This document shows positions 6,508 to 15,089 of a stretch of DNA of 64,000 nt, one piece after another. The notes beneath the pieces were generated by a model that had not been told where the DNA came from, made no database searches, and was given only the letters and a program-made list of their open reading frames with translations. Made by a program: the position numbers and the translations under genes. The stretch is taken from positions 1 through 64,000 of the forward strand of contig NZ_JAHXBG010000008.1 of assembly GCF_020103725.1 (NCBI RefSeq), written 5' to 3'. This DNA is from Hyalangium gracile. GTDB lineage: Bacteria; Myxococcota; Myxococcia; Myxococcales; Myxococcaceae. Position 1 is the stretch's first letter. Each line of letters opens with the position of its first letter.

Positions 6508-8514
6508 TCAGGGGGTCATGCCATGGGGCTGGGTTGCAGCCTCGTCCACGAACACGAAGGTCGCCTCGGCACGACAGATCCAGTCACCCGGATTGCCGGT
6601 GCGTCCGGGCGACACCGTGAGGCGCACACCGCGCAGCATCGCGCCACCGCCGTCCAGCACCCCACGGTGCAGCCGATCCACGGCGGAAAGCGGGAAGGGT
6701 GCTGGAGCGGCCCCCGAGCCTTCGACGGCGAGCGGCTCCGCGGTGATCGTCACCGGCGGGATGCCGCCATGGATCGGTACGAGCACCAGGGCTCTCGGGC
6801 GAGGGGTCAAGCTCAGCGTGAGCGAAGCTCCCGGCATGCACAGGTTCCAGTCGGCGAGCTTCGGCTCCAAGGAGTGCGGCTCGCCTTCGGTGAGCGCGTT
6901 GCGGTAGAGCGAGAACGTCCGTCCGGCGCCCTGCTCCCAGCGCGGCTGCACCAGGCGAAGGAGCGTGCCGTACTGGAAGAGCCACGGTGCGGGAGCCTCG
7001 GCGGTGCCAGAGGCGGGGAAGTCCAGGTGCTCCACCACCACCTCGGGGTGCTTCTTCAGCTCGCGATCCCACCATACGGTGCGGCGGTACTCGTACTCAT
7101 GCGGGACGGGGATCAGCGCGCCCTCCCCCTGGAGCGACCGCATGAGGTAGGTCGTCCAGTAGCCCCCGAGCAGTGGCACTCCAGGCTTGTGCTGCTCGAG
7201 TCGGTGGGCGGTGGTCTCCAGCTCGAAGAAGTGAGGGTTGAGCACCGGCGGGGGCAAGGCCCATGCGCCGCCCGCCAGCGCCAGGGCCCCCAGTACGACG
7301 AGCACCCGAGGGCGCCAGCGAGACAGCCCCGGCAGCACCGCCACTCCGAGCGCCACCGTCAGGGCTCCACTGAAGGCTCCGAAGAGGTACAGCGGCGCGA
7401 AGTAGCGCGTCGCGTAGTCATTGAGCCGCACGTGGTTGATGGCGGTGAGCAGCACCACATGCGCTACGGCGAGCAGCCAGGTGGCCAGCACCAGCACCGC
7501 GCCTTCCAACAGCACGGCATCCCGCGAGGCGCGGGTGCGCAGCGTGCGCCACAGGAATCCAGCGGACAAACAGGCGCCCACCGTCCCCGCGATGAACCAC
7601 GGCAGGAACGGCGAGCTCCACAGGTTGTCGGCCATGTTGCGCGCGTTCTGCCCCAGGTACTCCCAGTCGATGTGCAGGACGGTGCGGTTGTTCAGGCCGA
7701 ACCGGTACCGGGCGAAGTCCAGGTAGCCGAAGCGGATGAGGTACTCCACCACGACGGCCGCCACGATGAGCAGCACCGCTCCGCCCCAGCGCCGCCAGAA
7801 GCGACCACCCGCGAAGACGTCTGGCGCGAGCAGTCGCGCACGCACCGCCTCCCCGGTGGCGAGGATGAGCAGGAGCGGGCCGCTCACGGTGGACGTCCAG
7901 ATGGACAGAAAGGACAGCAGGAAGGTGCGGGCGCGGAACAGGCGGACCGTGCGGCGGGGGAGGGGACTGCCCTCCACCTGATCGTTGTCCCGCCGCAAGC
8001 TCCACCACGCGAGGAGCAGCGCCGTCAACTGCCACGGGTACACCTGGGCCAGCTCGAAGAGGGTGGCGCGCAGGGGCGTGTTCGCGAGGATGACGGCGGT
8101 GTAGAGGCCGGCTCCCAGCAGGCGGAAGCCCCGGCTGAGCGCGCCCATGACGAAGGCGCCACCGAGCAGCCAGGTGGTGAGCCACGCCTGCAGGTGCATG
8201 TACGTCCAGGTGAAGCCGAAGAGTCGGCCCACCAGGCGCGCGGAGAGGAAGGGCCAGGCGCCGAAGCGATCCTGGCCGTAGAAGTAGAAGTCGAAGAGGC
8301 TCCGCCCCGGCTCGTTGCACATCATCACCGGGATGGCGCAGTCCGAGTTGTAGAGAGGGACCTGCACCGTCTGCGGGCTGAGCACCTGGGTGCCGCGAGC
8401 AACGAACACGGCGAACAGGAGGATGGCGCCCGTCCCCCACAGCATCCGTGAGCGCCGCGAGGCGTGAGCCTCGGCGGCGGCAGGCGGGCGGGCGGGCTCT
8501 TCCGGGGACTTCAT
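6508..8514 (-). CDS. Polytopic inner-membrane protein with large extracytoplasmic C-terminal region
   Basis: 668 residues from ATG 8514. About ten membrane segments lie between residues 20 and 430 (for example GTGAILLFAVFVARG, WLTTWLLGGAFVMGAL, LLLILATGEA, GGAVLLIVAAVVVEYLI, VLVVLGALALAGGAWAL), with a soluble C-terminal domain of about 230 residues. The first periplasmic loop holds acidic and aromatic residues (DCAIPVMM, FDFYFYGQDRFG), reminiscent of GT-C glycosyltransferases, but no diagnostic motif is clear. It lies 80 bp downstream of the LanKC gene on the same strand and could be co-transcribed; whether it serves lanthipeptide production, immunity or envelope glycosylation is open. Confidence 0.7.
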   Translation of the reverse strand: MKSPEEPARPPAAAEAHASRRSRMLWGTGAILLFAVFVARGTQVLSPQTVQVPLYNSDCAIPVMMCNEPGRSLFDFYFYGQDRFGAWPFLSARLVGRLFGFTWTYMHLQAWLTTWLLGGAFVMGALSRGFRLLGAGLYTAVILANTPLRATLFELAQVYPWQLTALLLAWWSLRRDNDQVEGSPLPRRTVRLFRARTFLLSFLSIWTSTVSGPLLLILATGEAVRARLLAPDVFAGGRFWRRWGGAVLLIVAAVVVEYLIRFGYLDFARYRFGLNNRTVLHIDWEYLGQNARNMADNLWSSPFLPWFIAGTVGACLSAGFLWRTLRTRASRDAVLLEGAVLVLATWLLAVAHVVLLTAINHVRLNDYATRYFAPLYLFGAFSGALTVALGVAVLPGLSRWRPRVLVVLGALALAGGAWALPPPVLNPHFFELETTAHRLEQHKPGVPLLGGYWTTYLMRSLQGEGALIPVPHEYEYRRTVWWDRELKKHPEVVVEHLDFPASGTAEAPAPWLFQYGTLLRLVQPRWEQGAGRTFSLYRNALTEGEPHSLEPKLADWNLCMPGASLTLSLTPRPRALVLVPIHGGIPPVTITAEPLAVEGSGAAPAPFPLSAVDRLHRGVLDGGGAMLRGVRLTVSPGRTGNPGDWICRAEATFVFVDEAATQPHGMTP

Positions 8515-8593
8515 CGGGGCTGAGCGTGTACCACCGACCGGCCCCTGCTCCAACCGCGCCTACCGCGGGCCCACCGAGGTGGGGCGCCCCTGC

Positions 8594-11296
8594 TCACCCG
8601 CGGGCTGCAACGCTCCGTCGAGGGAGAACCTCATCGACCGTGAGGAGCCGGGGCAGGGAGGGATTCAGGAGTCGGTGCAGGAAGAGCCCCACGCCCGCGC
8701 TGCCCCCGCCGAAGTCACAGCTGATCCGGGCCAGGTCTTGCGAGGCAAAGGCGTATCCATTCTTGCGGGACATGCGGTGCGGAAGGATGGCCTCCGCCAG
8801 GTAGAACGCATTGTTCAGGTACCGCTCGTCTCCGAGGAACAGGTACATGTCCAACAGGAACTCGCCGTACCCGGCCAGTCCATACTCCCACCACAGCTTG
8901 TTGGTGTGCCGCTCGCTGACCGTATTGGCGCAGCGGTCGGCGAACCTGCGCAGCCGCTCATCCCCCGTGGCCAGGTAGCCGCGGAGCAGCGCCGTGCCCA
9001 CTCCCGCGGAGCCGTGCCGCATGTGGGGTGACTTGGGCGCGGCCGCGGGAGCGTTGACCCGGGGGAACCAGAGGACCGACCCTTCGAGCTGCTCGCAGTG
9101 AGCCATCTCGAAGTCCAAGGCCTTGAGCGCGGCATCCAGGAAGCGCTCCTCCTTGCAGGCCCCGTGGAGCCCCAGGAGGAACAGCGCGACGCCGCTGTTC
9201 CCGTGGCCGAAGCCCAGGGGCATCGTGTCGTTGAGCTCCCAGTAGGCCCCCTGGGCATGCTGCTTCTGGGTGCGCAGCATGTGCTCGCCCGCGTCCATGG
9301 CTCGCTTCAGATACCGGTCCGCGCCCGTCCGCTGCCAGAAGGCGACGTTGGCCAGCCCCCAGCCCGCCGTGCCCCAGAAGAGGTCCGGGTGCTCGTAGAG
9401 GAGCTTCGACTCCGCGGCGGCGTCCATCGCCGCATGGGCCTGCTCCTCGAGCCCGAAGTCCAGGAAGGCCCAGGCGATGCCCGACAGCCCGCTGAACAAC
9501 CCCGGAGGGTAGTCGGAGGGCTTGAAGTGGGCGCGCATCCAGTCCAGCACGGGGCGGGGGACTTCCCCGGTGGTCCGCTGGAGGAAGTAGGCCGTGCCCG
9601 TCGCGCCGTACGAGAGGTGAAGCGGGTTGGTCCAGTAGAGCTCGGGCCTCGTCGGCCACAGCCGGTCATCCCGGGTGTAGTCCGCGCTGCCGAGGATGAA
9701 CGTCTTCAACCCTTCCACCGTCTTCGAGATCTCCTCGCGCAGCGCGGCGGTGGGGGCAGGGCGCTCGGGAGGAGCGTCACCCAGGATGACATACGGGCGG
9801 GTGCTCTCCGGGACCCGGCAGCCCTCCAGCACCTCCAGGACGCGATCCAGGTCCCAGCGCCGCTTCCTCTCGGGCTCGAGCAGCCCCACGGTGATGTCGT
9901 AGAGCTCGCCTGGCAGCTCGTAGTCCTCGAGCGTCTGCTTGTAGGAGGCCAGGATGCCTTCCCGGTTCAGATCGAGCCCGGGCGCGGTGAAGGACACCAT
10001 GTCGAGGATGAGCGCGCCCATGGAGAAGTGATCATCCGCGGGGTGCGGTAGCCCGTTCTCGCGCTGCTCGGGTGAGGTGTAGCCCGGCGTCCAGTTCTCG
10101 ATGGGGGCTTCGTTGCGATCCAGCTCGTAGGCGAACTCGAGATCGATGAACTTCATCTCGTGGGACTTCGTGAACATGACGTTGTTGCGGGTGATGTCCC
10201 GGAGAACGACGTCATGCGCATGGACGACCTTCAGCCCCGCGATGATCTTCCGGATGGTGTCCCGGATTCGCGTGAAGAGGTGCGCGGGGACCAGATCCGT
10301 GGAGCCATGGAAGAACCCCATGGAGTAGCCCCACAGGGACTCGGCGGAGAGCTGCTCCTGGACCAGGAACAGGTGCTCCCACTCCTTGAAGAGATCGACG
10401 AAGTTCGCGGTGTAGCCCGTCGGCCCGAGCTTCGAGAGGATCCGGCCTTCCTTGTGGAGCAGGCGGAAGCCCTCTTCATCCTCGTCGGTGCCTCCCTGGA
10501 CGGGGCGGGCCTCGCGGATGACGACGTTCTTTCCCGTCTGGGTGTCCACGCCTCGGTAGATGCCCCCCGCTCCATGGAACTTCAGGGCCCCCTGGACGCG
10601 GTAGCGGTTGTTGAGGGGCACGCCAGCCCCTTGCTTCGGGCGCTCGATGGGCTTCCAGTCCGAGAACGGATCCGTGATCCACGGCGGAAGCTTGAAGTAG
10701 CCCTTGCGCTCATCCGAGACCCACTTTCCCTCTGGAGAGCGGATGACGGCCGTCCGCCGGCCCGAGGGATGGAGCACGTCGTAGCCATAGTGCTCGCCGT
10801 AGCGGTAGTAGACGACCTTGCTTGCCTTGTAGGGCCGGTCCGTCAGCAGGAAGGGACCCTTCATTCCCTGGGTCGCCGCGTCCAGCTGCTCGAGGAGCCG
10901 CTGGAACGATTCCTGGCTGTCGGGATAGATGGCGACGAACTTGCCCGCGCCCGTGCGCGGCATGTTCTTGTGTGAAGACAGCCGCAACATGCGGCGATCC
11001 GCGCAGAACTTGAAGGCGACCCGCTCCCTGGCCAGGATCGGCACGACCTTTCGCAGCAGCTCCACATCACTCAGCTCGGAAGCGGCCAGGTGGATCTTCC
11101 AGCCCTCGGCGAGCCTCGGAGCGCCCTCGGGAAGTCTGCAGTAGGTCCAGTATCCGCCTACCTGGAGTCTCCAGCTGTCATCCAGGTGGGGACGGACCAG
11201 ATCGAGATACTCGGAGGACGAGACGTAGGACTCGATGCTCTCGTAATAGTCATCGTCGAGCAGCGAGTAGAGGAAGTCGGGGCGGTCGCTGAACAT
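8594..11296 (-). CDS. Class III lanthipeptide synthetase LanKC
   Basis: 900 residues. An N-terminal lyase-like domain (about 1-220) with FCADRRMLRLSSHKN and GKFVAIYPDS precedes a protein-kinase-like domain (about 230-510; VLRDITRNNVMF as catalytic loop, FIDLEFAYE as DFG equivalent) and a LanC-like cyclase domain (about 560-890; GLFSGLSGIAWAFLDFGL, FGHGNSGVALFLLGL, MRHGSAGVGTALLRGYL, SCDFGGGSAGVGLFL). The zinc-binding Cys-Cys-His set of class I/II/IV cyclases is not apparent, which fits class III. It should phosphorylate and dehydrate Ser/Thr of the precursor encoded 78 bp upstream and form lanthionine or labionin rings. Start at 11296 (MFSDRPDFLY) is where family similarity begins; the longer frame runs through the precursor gene out of frame. 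Confidence 0.92.
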   Translation of the reverse strand: MFSDRPDFLYSLLDDDYYESIESYVSSSEYLDLVRPHLDDSWRLQVGGYWTYCRLPEGAPRLAEGWKIHLAASELSDVELLRKVVPILARERVAFKFCADRRMLRLSSHKNMPRTGAGKFVAIYPDSQESFQRLLEQLDAATQGMKGPFLLTDRPYKASKVVYYRYGEHYGYDVLHPSGRRTAVIRSPEGKWVSDERKGYFKLPPWITDPFSDWKPIERPKQGAGVPLNNRYRVQGALKFHGAGGIYRGVDTQTGKNVVIREARPVQGGTDEDEEGFRLLHKEGRILSKLGPTGYTANFVDLFKEWEHLFLVQEQLSAESLWGYSMGFFHGSTDLVPAHLFTRIRDTIRKIIAGLKVVHAHDVVLRDITRNNVMFTKSHEMKFIDLEFAYELDRNEAPIENWTPGYTSPEQRENGLPHPADDHFSMGALILDMVSFTAPGLDLNREGILASYKQTLEDYELPGELYDITVGLLEPERKRRWDLDRVLEVLEGCRVPESTRPYVILGDAPPERPAPTAALREEISKTVEGLKTFILGSADYTRDDRLWPTRPELYWTNPLHLSYGATGTAYFLQRTTGEVPRPVLDWMRAHFKPSDYPPGLFSGLSGIAWAFLDFGLEEQAHAAMDAAAESKLLYEHPDLFWGTAGWGLANVAFWQRTGADRYLKRAMDAGEHMLRTQKQHAQGAYWELNDTMPLGFGHGNSGVALFLLGLHGACKEERFLDAALKALDFEMAHCEQLEGSVLWFPRVNAPAAAPKSPHMRHGSAGVGTALLRGYLATGDERLRRFADRCANTVSERHTNKLWWEYGLAGYGEFLLDMYLFLGDERYLNNAFYLAEAILPHRMSRKNGYAFASQDLARISCDFGGGSAGVGLFLHRLLNPSLPRLLTVDEVLPRRSVAARG

Positions 11297-11373
11297 GCCT
11301 GCTCGGAGCTCTTTCTTCGTTCGTGAAGCGACCTGCCAGCGCTGGGCTCCAGGCTGGCAGGTCGGACCAACGG

Positions 11374-11499
11374 CTAGGTCTTGCTGCGGTGCGACGCGCA
11401 GCTCGCGGTCGAGGTGCAGCTGACCGACGAGGTGCAGGCGTCGGAGTCCGGCAGCTCGAGTTCGTCGTCGAAATACTGAAGCGCGAGGACCTGCTCCAT
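11374..11499 (-). CDS. Class III lanthipeptide precursor peptide LanA (41 residues)
   Basis: ATG at 11499 is preceded by AAGGAG with 7-nt spacing and the frame ends TAG at 11374. The leader begins MEQVLALQYFDDELEL, matching the class III leader pattern (hydrophobic-x-L-Q then an acidic helix). The C-terminal 20 residues form a Cys/Ser/Thr-rich core with two similar hexads, TSSVSC and TSTASC, plus an additional Cys at the start (Cys22, Cys28, Cys34). The SxxSC-type spacing suits lanthionine formation. It lies immediately upstream of the LanKC gene on the same strand. The leader/core boundary (probably near Asp20-Ala21) is inferred. Confidence 0.88.
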   Translation of the reverse strand: MEQVLALQYFDDELELPDSDACTSSVSCTSTASCASHRSKT

Positions 11500-11672
11500 G
11501 GCTCATCTCCTTGGGACTGGGGGAAAACTGCTGGGCCTGGGGCTCCCTTGAGCGCTCGTGCGATCAAGTTGCCCCGCACTCACTCTACGCGTAAAATTCA
11601 ATCAGTGAAAGACGATTCTGAGGGAAAAGCTGGGTTTTGGGTTTTCCTGGGGTCCGTAGGGTTGGCGCGGAC

Positions 11673-13463
11673 ATGAGAACGGCCGCCGAGTGGCGTGCAA
11701 GTCTGGCCCATGTGCCAGAGACGCTGAGGCTCGTCTGGCGAAGCGCCCCGGGGGGCACCGCCGCGCTGGCGGGATTGACCCTGGTGGCGGCAGTGCTGCC
11801 GGTGGCGGTGGCCTGGCTGGGAAAGCAGATCGTCGACGCGGTGGTGGCGGGTTCGCGGGAGCGGACCCTGCGCTGGGTGCTGGCGGAGCTGGCGGTCGTC
11901 GCGGGGCTGGTGCTCTCGCAGCGGTTGCTGACGCTGGTCCGCGGCGGGCTCGGCTCGCGAGTCGCCCTGGACATCAACGTGTCCATCCTCGAGAAGGCGC
12001 TCACGCTGGAGCTGCAGCAGTTCGAGGATCCCCAGGTGCAGGATCAGCTCACGCGCGCTCGGCGTGAGGCCTCCTCCCGGCCCGTCTCGGTCGTCAGTCG
12101 GACCTTCGGCATCCTGGAGAGCGTCGTGAGCCTGCTCGGCTTCGCGGCGCTGCTGGTCACCTTGTCGCCGTGGGCGGTGGGGGCACTGCTCCTCTCGTCC
12201 ATGCCGGCGACCCTGGCGGAGATGCGCTTCTCGGCGCGGCTCTTCCGGCTCAAGAGCACTCGCGCCCAGGACAACCGGCGGCTGTTCTACTTCGAGTACC
12301 TGCTGTCGGCGGAGGAGCACGCCAAGGAGGTCCGGATCTTCCGGCTCGGAGACACGCTGCTGTCGCGCTACCGGGCGCTGGGCGAGCGCTTCTACGAGGA
12401 GGATCGCGTGCTGGCGCGCCGCCGCGCGCTCTGGGTCTTCCTGCTCTCGCTGCTGGGCACGGGCGCGTTCTATGCCAGCTATGGGGCAACGGCCCTGGCC
12501 GCGGCGGATGGGCGCATCTCCCTGGGAGAGATGACGCTCTACCTGGTGGCCTTCAGGATGGGGCAGCAGGCGTTCCAGGCGCTGCTGGCGGCCGTGGGCG
12601 GCATGTACGAGGACAGCCTCTACATGTCCAACCTGTTCGGGTTCCTGGCCCTTCCGTCCACCCCGGCGCGCGGGGCGAGTCTCCTCCCGTCGGAGGCTCC
12701 TGGGGCGGAGCAGGGCATCCGCTTCGAGTCGGTCGGGTTTCGCTATCCGGACTCGGAGGCGTGGGCGCTCAAGGGCCTCAACCTGTTCATTCCCGCCAGC
12801 CAGAGCCTGGCGCTGGTGGGGCACAACGGTGCTGGCAAGAGCACCTTCATCAAGCTGCTGACGCGCCTGTATCGCCCCACCGAGGGGAGGATCCTCCTGG
12901 ACGGTCGCGACCTCAACGACTGGGAGGAGGAGACCCTGCGGCGGCGCATCGGTGTCATCTTCCAGGACTACAACGAGTTCCAGTTCGTCGTGCGCGAGAA
13001 CGTGGGGTTTGGGAGCATCGACCATGTCGCGGACACGGAGCGGGTGCAGCGCGCCATCGAGAAGGGCGGGGCGGCGGACTTCGTGACACAGCTCTCCCGG
13101 GGGCTCGACACCCAGCTGGGGCGCTGGTTCAAGGACGGGACGGATCTGTCAGGCGGGCAGTGGCAGAAGCTGGCCATCTCTCGCGCCTTCATGCGCGAGG
13201 AGGCGGACATCTTCATTCTGGATGAGCCGACCGCCTCGCTGGACGCGGAGTCCGAGAAGGCCGTGTTCGAGCGATTCCGGCTCCTGGCGGCGGGCCACAC
13301 GACCATCCTCATCTCGCACCGGTTTCCCACGGTCCGGCTGGCCGACCGGATCGTCGTGCTCGAGGGGGGGCAGATCATCGAGCAGGGCCGCCACGAGGAG
13401 CTGCTCTCGGCGGGAGGGCGTTACGCTCGCCTGTTCAAGCTCCAGGCGGAGGGGTACCTCTGA
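11673..13463 (+). CDS. ABC transporter, fused permease-ATPase (LanT-like exporter)
   Basis: 596 residues. Six membrane helices (about 25-300) are followed by a nucleotide-binding domain: Walker A GHNGAGKS near 383-390, Q-loop in VIFQDYNEF, signature LSGGQWQK near 492, Walker B IFILDEPTAS near 514, and H-loop ISHR near 546. No N-terminal C39 peptidase domain is present, so leader removal must be done elsewhere, as is usual in class III systems. It is divergent from the precursor gene (174 bp between starts), so the two probably share a regulatory region and this protein exports the modified peptide. It is followed at 181 bp by the first gene of the envelope-complex run. Start 11673 (MRTAAEW) is preferred over the longer frame. 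Confidence 0.88.
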   Translation: MRTAAEWRASLAHVPETLRLVWRSAPGGTAALAGLTLVAAVLPVAVAWLGKQIVDAVVAGSRERTLRWVLAELAVVAGLVLSQRLLTLVRGGLGSRVALDINVSILEKALTLELQQFEDPQVQDQLTRARREASSRPVSVVSRTFGILESVVSLLGFAALLVTLSPWAVGALLLSSMPATLAEMRFSARLFRLKSTRAQDNRRLFYFEYLLSAEEHAKEVRIFRLGDTLLSRYRALGERFYEEDRVLARRRALWVFLLSLLGTGAFYASYGATALAAADGRISLGEMTLYLVAFRMGQQAFQALLAAVGGMYEDSLYMSNLFGFLALPSTPARGASLLPSEAPGAEQGIRFESVGFRYPDSEAWALKGLNLFIPASQSLALVGHNGAGKSTFIKLLTRLYRPTEGRILLDGRDLNDWEEETLRRRIGVIFQDYNEFQFVVRENVGFGSIDHVADTERVQRAIEKGGAADFVTQLSRGLDTQLGRWFKDGTDLSGGQWQKLAISRAFMREEADIFILDEPTASLDAESEKAVFERFRLLAAGHTTILISHRFPTVRLADRIVVLEGGQIIEQGRHEELLSAGGRYARLFKLQAEGYL

Positions 13464-13643
13464 GGAGGCGCCCTCCGGGGCTCTTTCCAGGCCTGGCCGA
13501 AGGGGTGCCCGGCGGCCTCGGCCATGCGGGGCACCCGGTCTCTGGTAGAACGCTCCTGCTTCTACGAAGATGGCCCGGACGGCTCGAAACCAGGACACGG
13601 GTGTCGCGGTTCACCGCCTCGAATGGGGACACCCAGACAATCC

Positions 13644-14435
13644 ATGGCTCTAACACGGCAGACTGGCGCGATTGTTGCTCGGGGACCGCGCGTGCTCCCT
13701 CACCCTCTCAGCACACCTCCTCCCCAGGTTCATGGGTGGCTCCGCGTCGGCGTGCCATGTCTGCTGGCCCTGCTGGCCTCGGGGTGCGTGACGGTCTACC
13801 AGCCCCTCGTCTCGCTGCAGCGGCCGGTGGCGGTGGATCCGCAGCTGGCCAACTTCGAGGGTCAGCGCATGCTGATCCGCTGCCTTCCCGGGGAATACCT
13901 CCAGCCTGCTGACGCGGATCAGCTCTGTCGCAACGTCCGCTCACTCTTCACGAAGCAGGGCGCCGAGGTCGAGGTCGAAGTCCCACGCACGGGCGTGTCG
14001 ACCCGGGACGATGGAGAGGCGGCCAGGGCCGACCTGATCGTCGAGATGAAGGCGCGGCTGGTGCACGAGGAGAACAGCGCGCTCCTGTGGACCCTGTCGG
14101 CGATCACCTTCACGCTGGTGCCCGCCATCACCGACTACACGTTCGCGCAGGATGTCCTCATTCGGGACTCCAGCGGCTTCCAGCTCGCCTCGGCCACCTT
14201 GCAGGGGCGCTTCGTGCGCTACTGCGGTGCGGGCCTCTGGGCGGTGAACAGCGCGCTGGATCTGCTCGTTCGCTCCGACGCGGAGGACCTCACGGGCGAC
14301 GCGGCCAAGAAGGACTTCTCGCGAGACTTCCACGCGCAGCTCACCCAGCTCGCGTTCAACGCACGCATGCGCTCGCTGGTGATGCGCGGCTTCGAGGAGC
14401 CGAGCCGCGCTCCAGCGAGTGGAGCTTCCAAGTAG
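13644..14435 (+). CDS. Lipoprotein, first gene of the envelope-complex operon
   Basis: 263 residues from ATG 13644. A hydrophobic stretch ends in the lipobox LLASGC, so the mature protein is probably anchored in the outer membrane. The soluble part has RMLIRCLPGEYLQPADADQ and a long mixed region including LLWTLSAITFTLVPAIT, and ends in an Arg-rich helix (NARMRSLVMRGFEEP). The first 35 residues before the signal core are unusually long, so an alternative internal start is possible. It lies 12 bp from the next gene, and the following genes overlap or nearly touch. Family not recognised. Confidence 0.7.
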   Translation: MALTRQTGAIVARGPRVLPHPLSTPPPQVHGWLRVGVPCLLALLASGCVTVYQPLVSLQRPVAVDPQLANFEGQRMLIRCLPGEYLQPADADQLCRNVRSLFTKQGAEVEVEVPRTGVSTRDDGEAARADLIVEMKARLVHEENSALLWTLSAITFTLVPAITDYTFAQDVLIRDSSGFQLASATLQGRFVRYCGAGLWAVNSALDLLVRSDAEDLTGDAAKKDFSRDFHAQLTQLAFNARMRSLVMRGFEEPSRAPASGASK

Positions 14436-14447
14436 AGGCGGACGCCG

Positions 14448-15089
14448 ATGGAGACCATCCTCATCATGCTCCTGATGCCTCTGCCGGTCTTCATGGGACG
14501 GGCGTACGACCCGGCCCCTGGGATCTTCCAGAGCAAGGAAGAGGCCCGGAACCTCGAGTGCTCCCGGCTCAGCCAGGCCGAGGCGCACGAGCGCTATCCG
14601 GGGCAGGTCCCCGAGCCGCCAGCCCGGGGCACGTGGGAAGTCACCGACGCGCTCGCGTGCACGCGGCGCTTCATGCGCAACGGCGAGCGGCCGGCCCGCG
14701 ACGAGGTGGTCCTGTCGTCCCTCCGCCGGTCGGTGGGGGACATCACCCAGGCCGCGAGCGCCGTCGAGGCGGGGGAGCTCACCTGGCACGTGGATGCCTT
14801 CTATCCGGAGCCGGCGGTGGCGGCGAAGATCGCCGTGGCCGCCAAGACGGAGCTCGTCGAGCGCGGCCACAAGGTCTCGGACCGGGTGCCGGTGCTCGCG
14901 GCCGGTGACATCGCGGTGCTGTGGAAGCTGCCGCCGAAGCAGGCCTACCCGCTGGCCTGCGAGCGATACTTCGCCCAGGGCGTGCTCACCGAGCGGGACG
15001 TCTTCCTGGGGCTGATGATCGTCGACCCCCGGGAGACCGGGCTCCATGCCGGGCTGTGCGTACGGGGCGAGTGGAAATGGCTCCAGTGA
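14448..15089 (+). CDS. Envelope-complex protein of unknown family
   Basis: 213 residues. The N-terminus METILIMLLMPLPVFMGRAY resembles a signal or anchor. The rest is soluble alpha/beta with Cys residues (LECSRLSQ, ALACTRRF, LACERYFAQG, GLCVRGEWKWLQ) that may form disulfides in the periplasm. It starts 12 bp after the upstream lipoprotein and its 3' end overlaps the next gene's start (15077) by 13 bp. No domain is recognised; placement alone ties it to the envelope complex. Confidence 0.7.
   Translation: METILIMLLMPLPVFMGRAYDPAPGIFQSKEEARNLECSRLSQAEAHERYPGQVPEPPARGTWEVTDALACTRRFMRNGERPARDEVVLSSLRRSVGDITQAASAVEAGELTWHVDAFYPEPAVAAKIAVAAKTELVERGHKVSDRVPVLAAGDIAVLWKLPPKQAYPLACERYFAQGVLTERDVFLGLMIVDPRETGLHAGLCVRGEWKWLQ

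Noticed and set aside
5740-8451. A 903-codon + strand frame opposite the membrane-protein gene
   Set aside because: The translation is Arg/Gln/His-rich and low in hydrophobics; it is the antisense shadow of the 6508-8514 gene, which has clear membrane helices.
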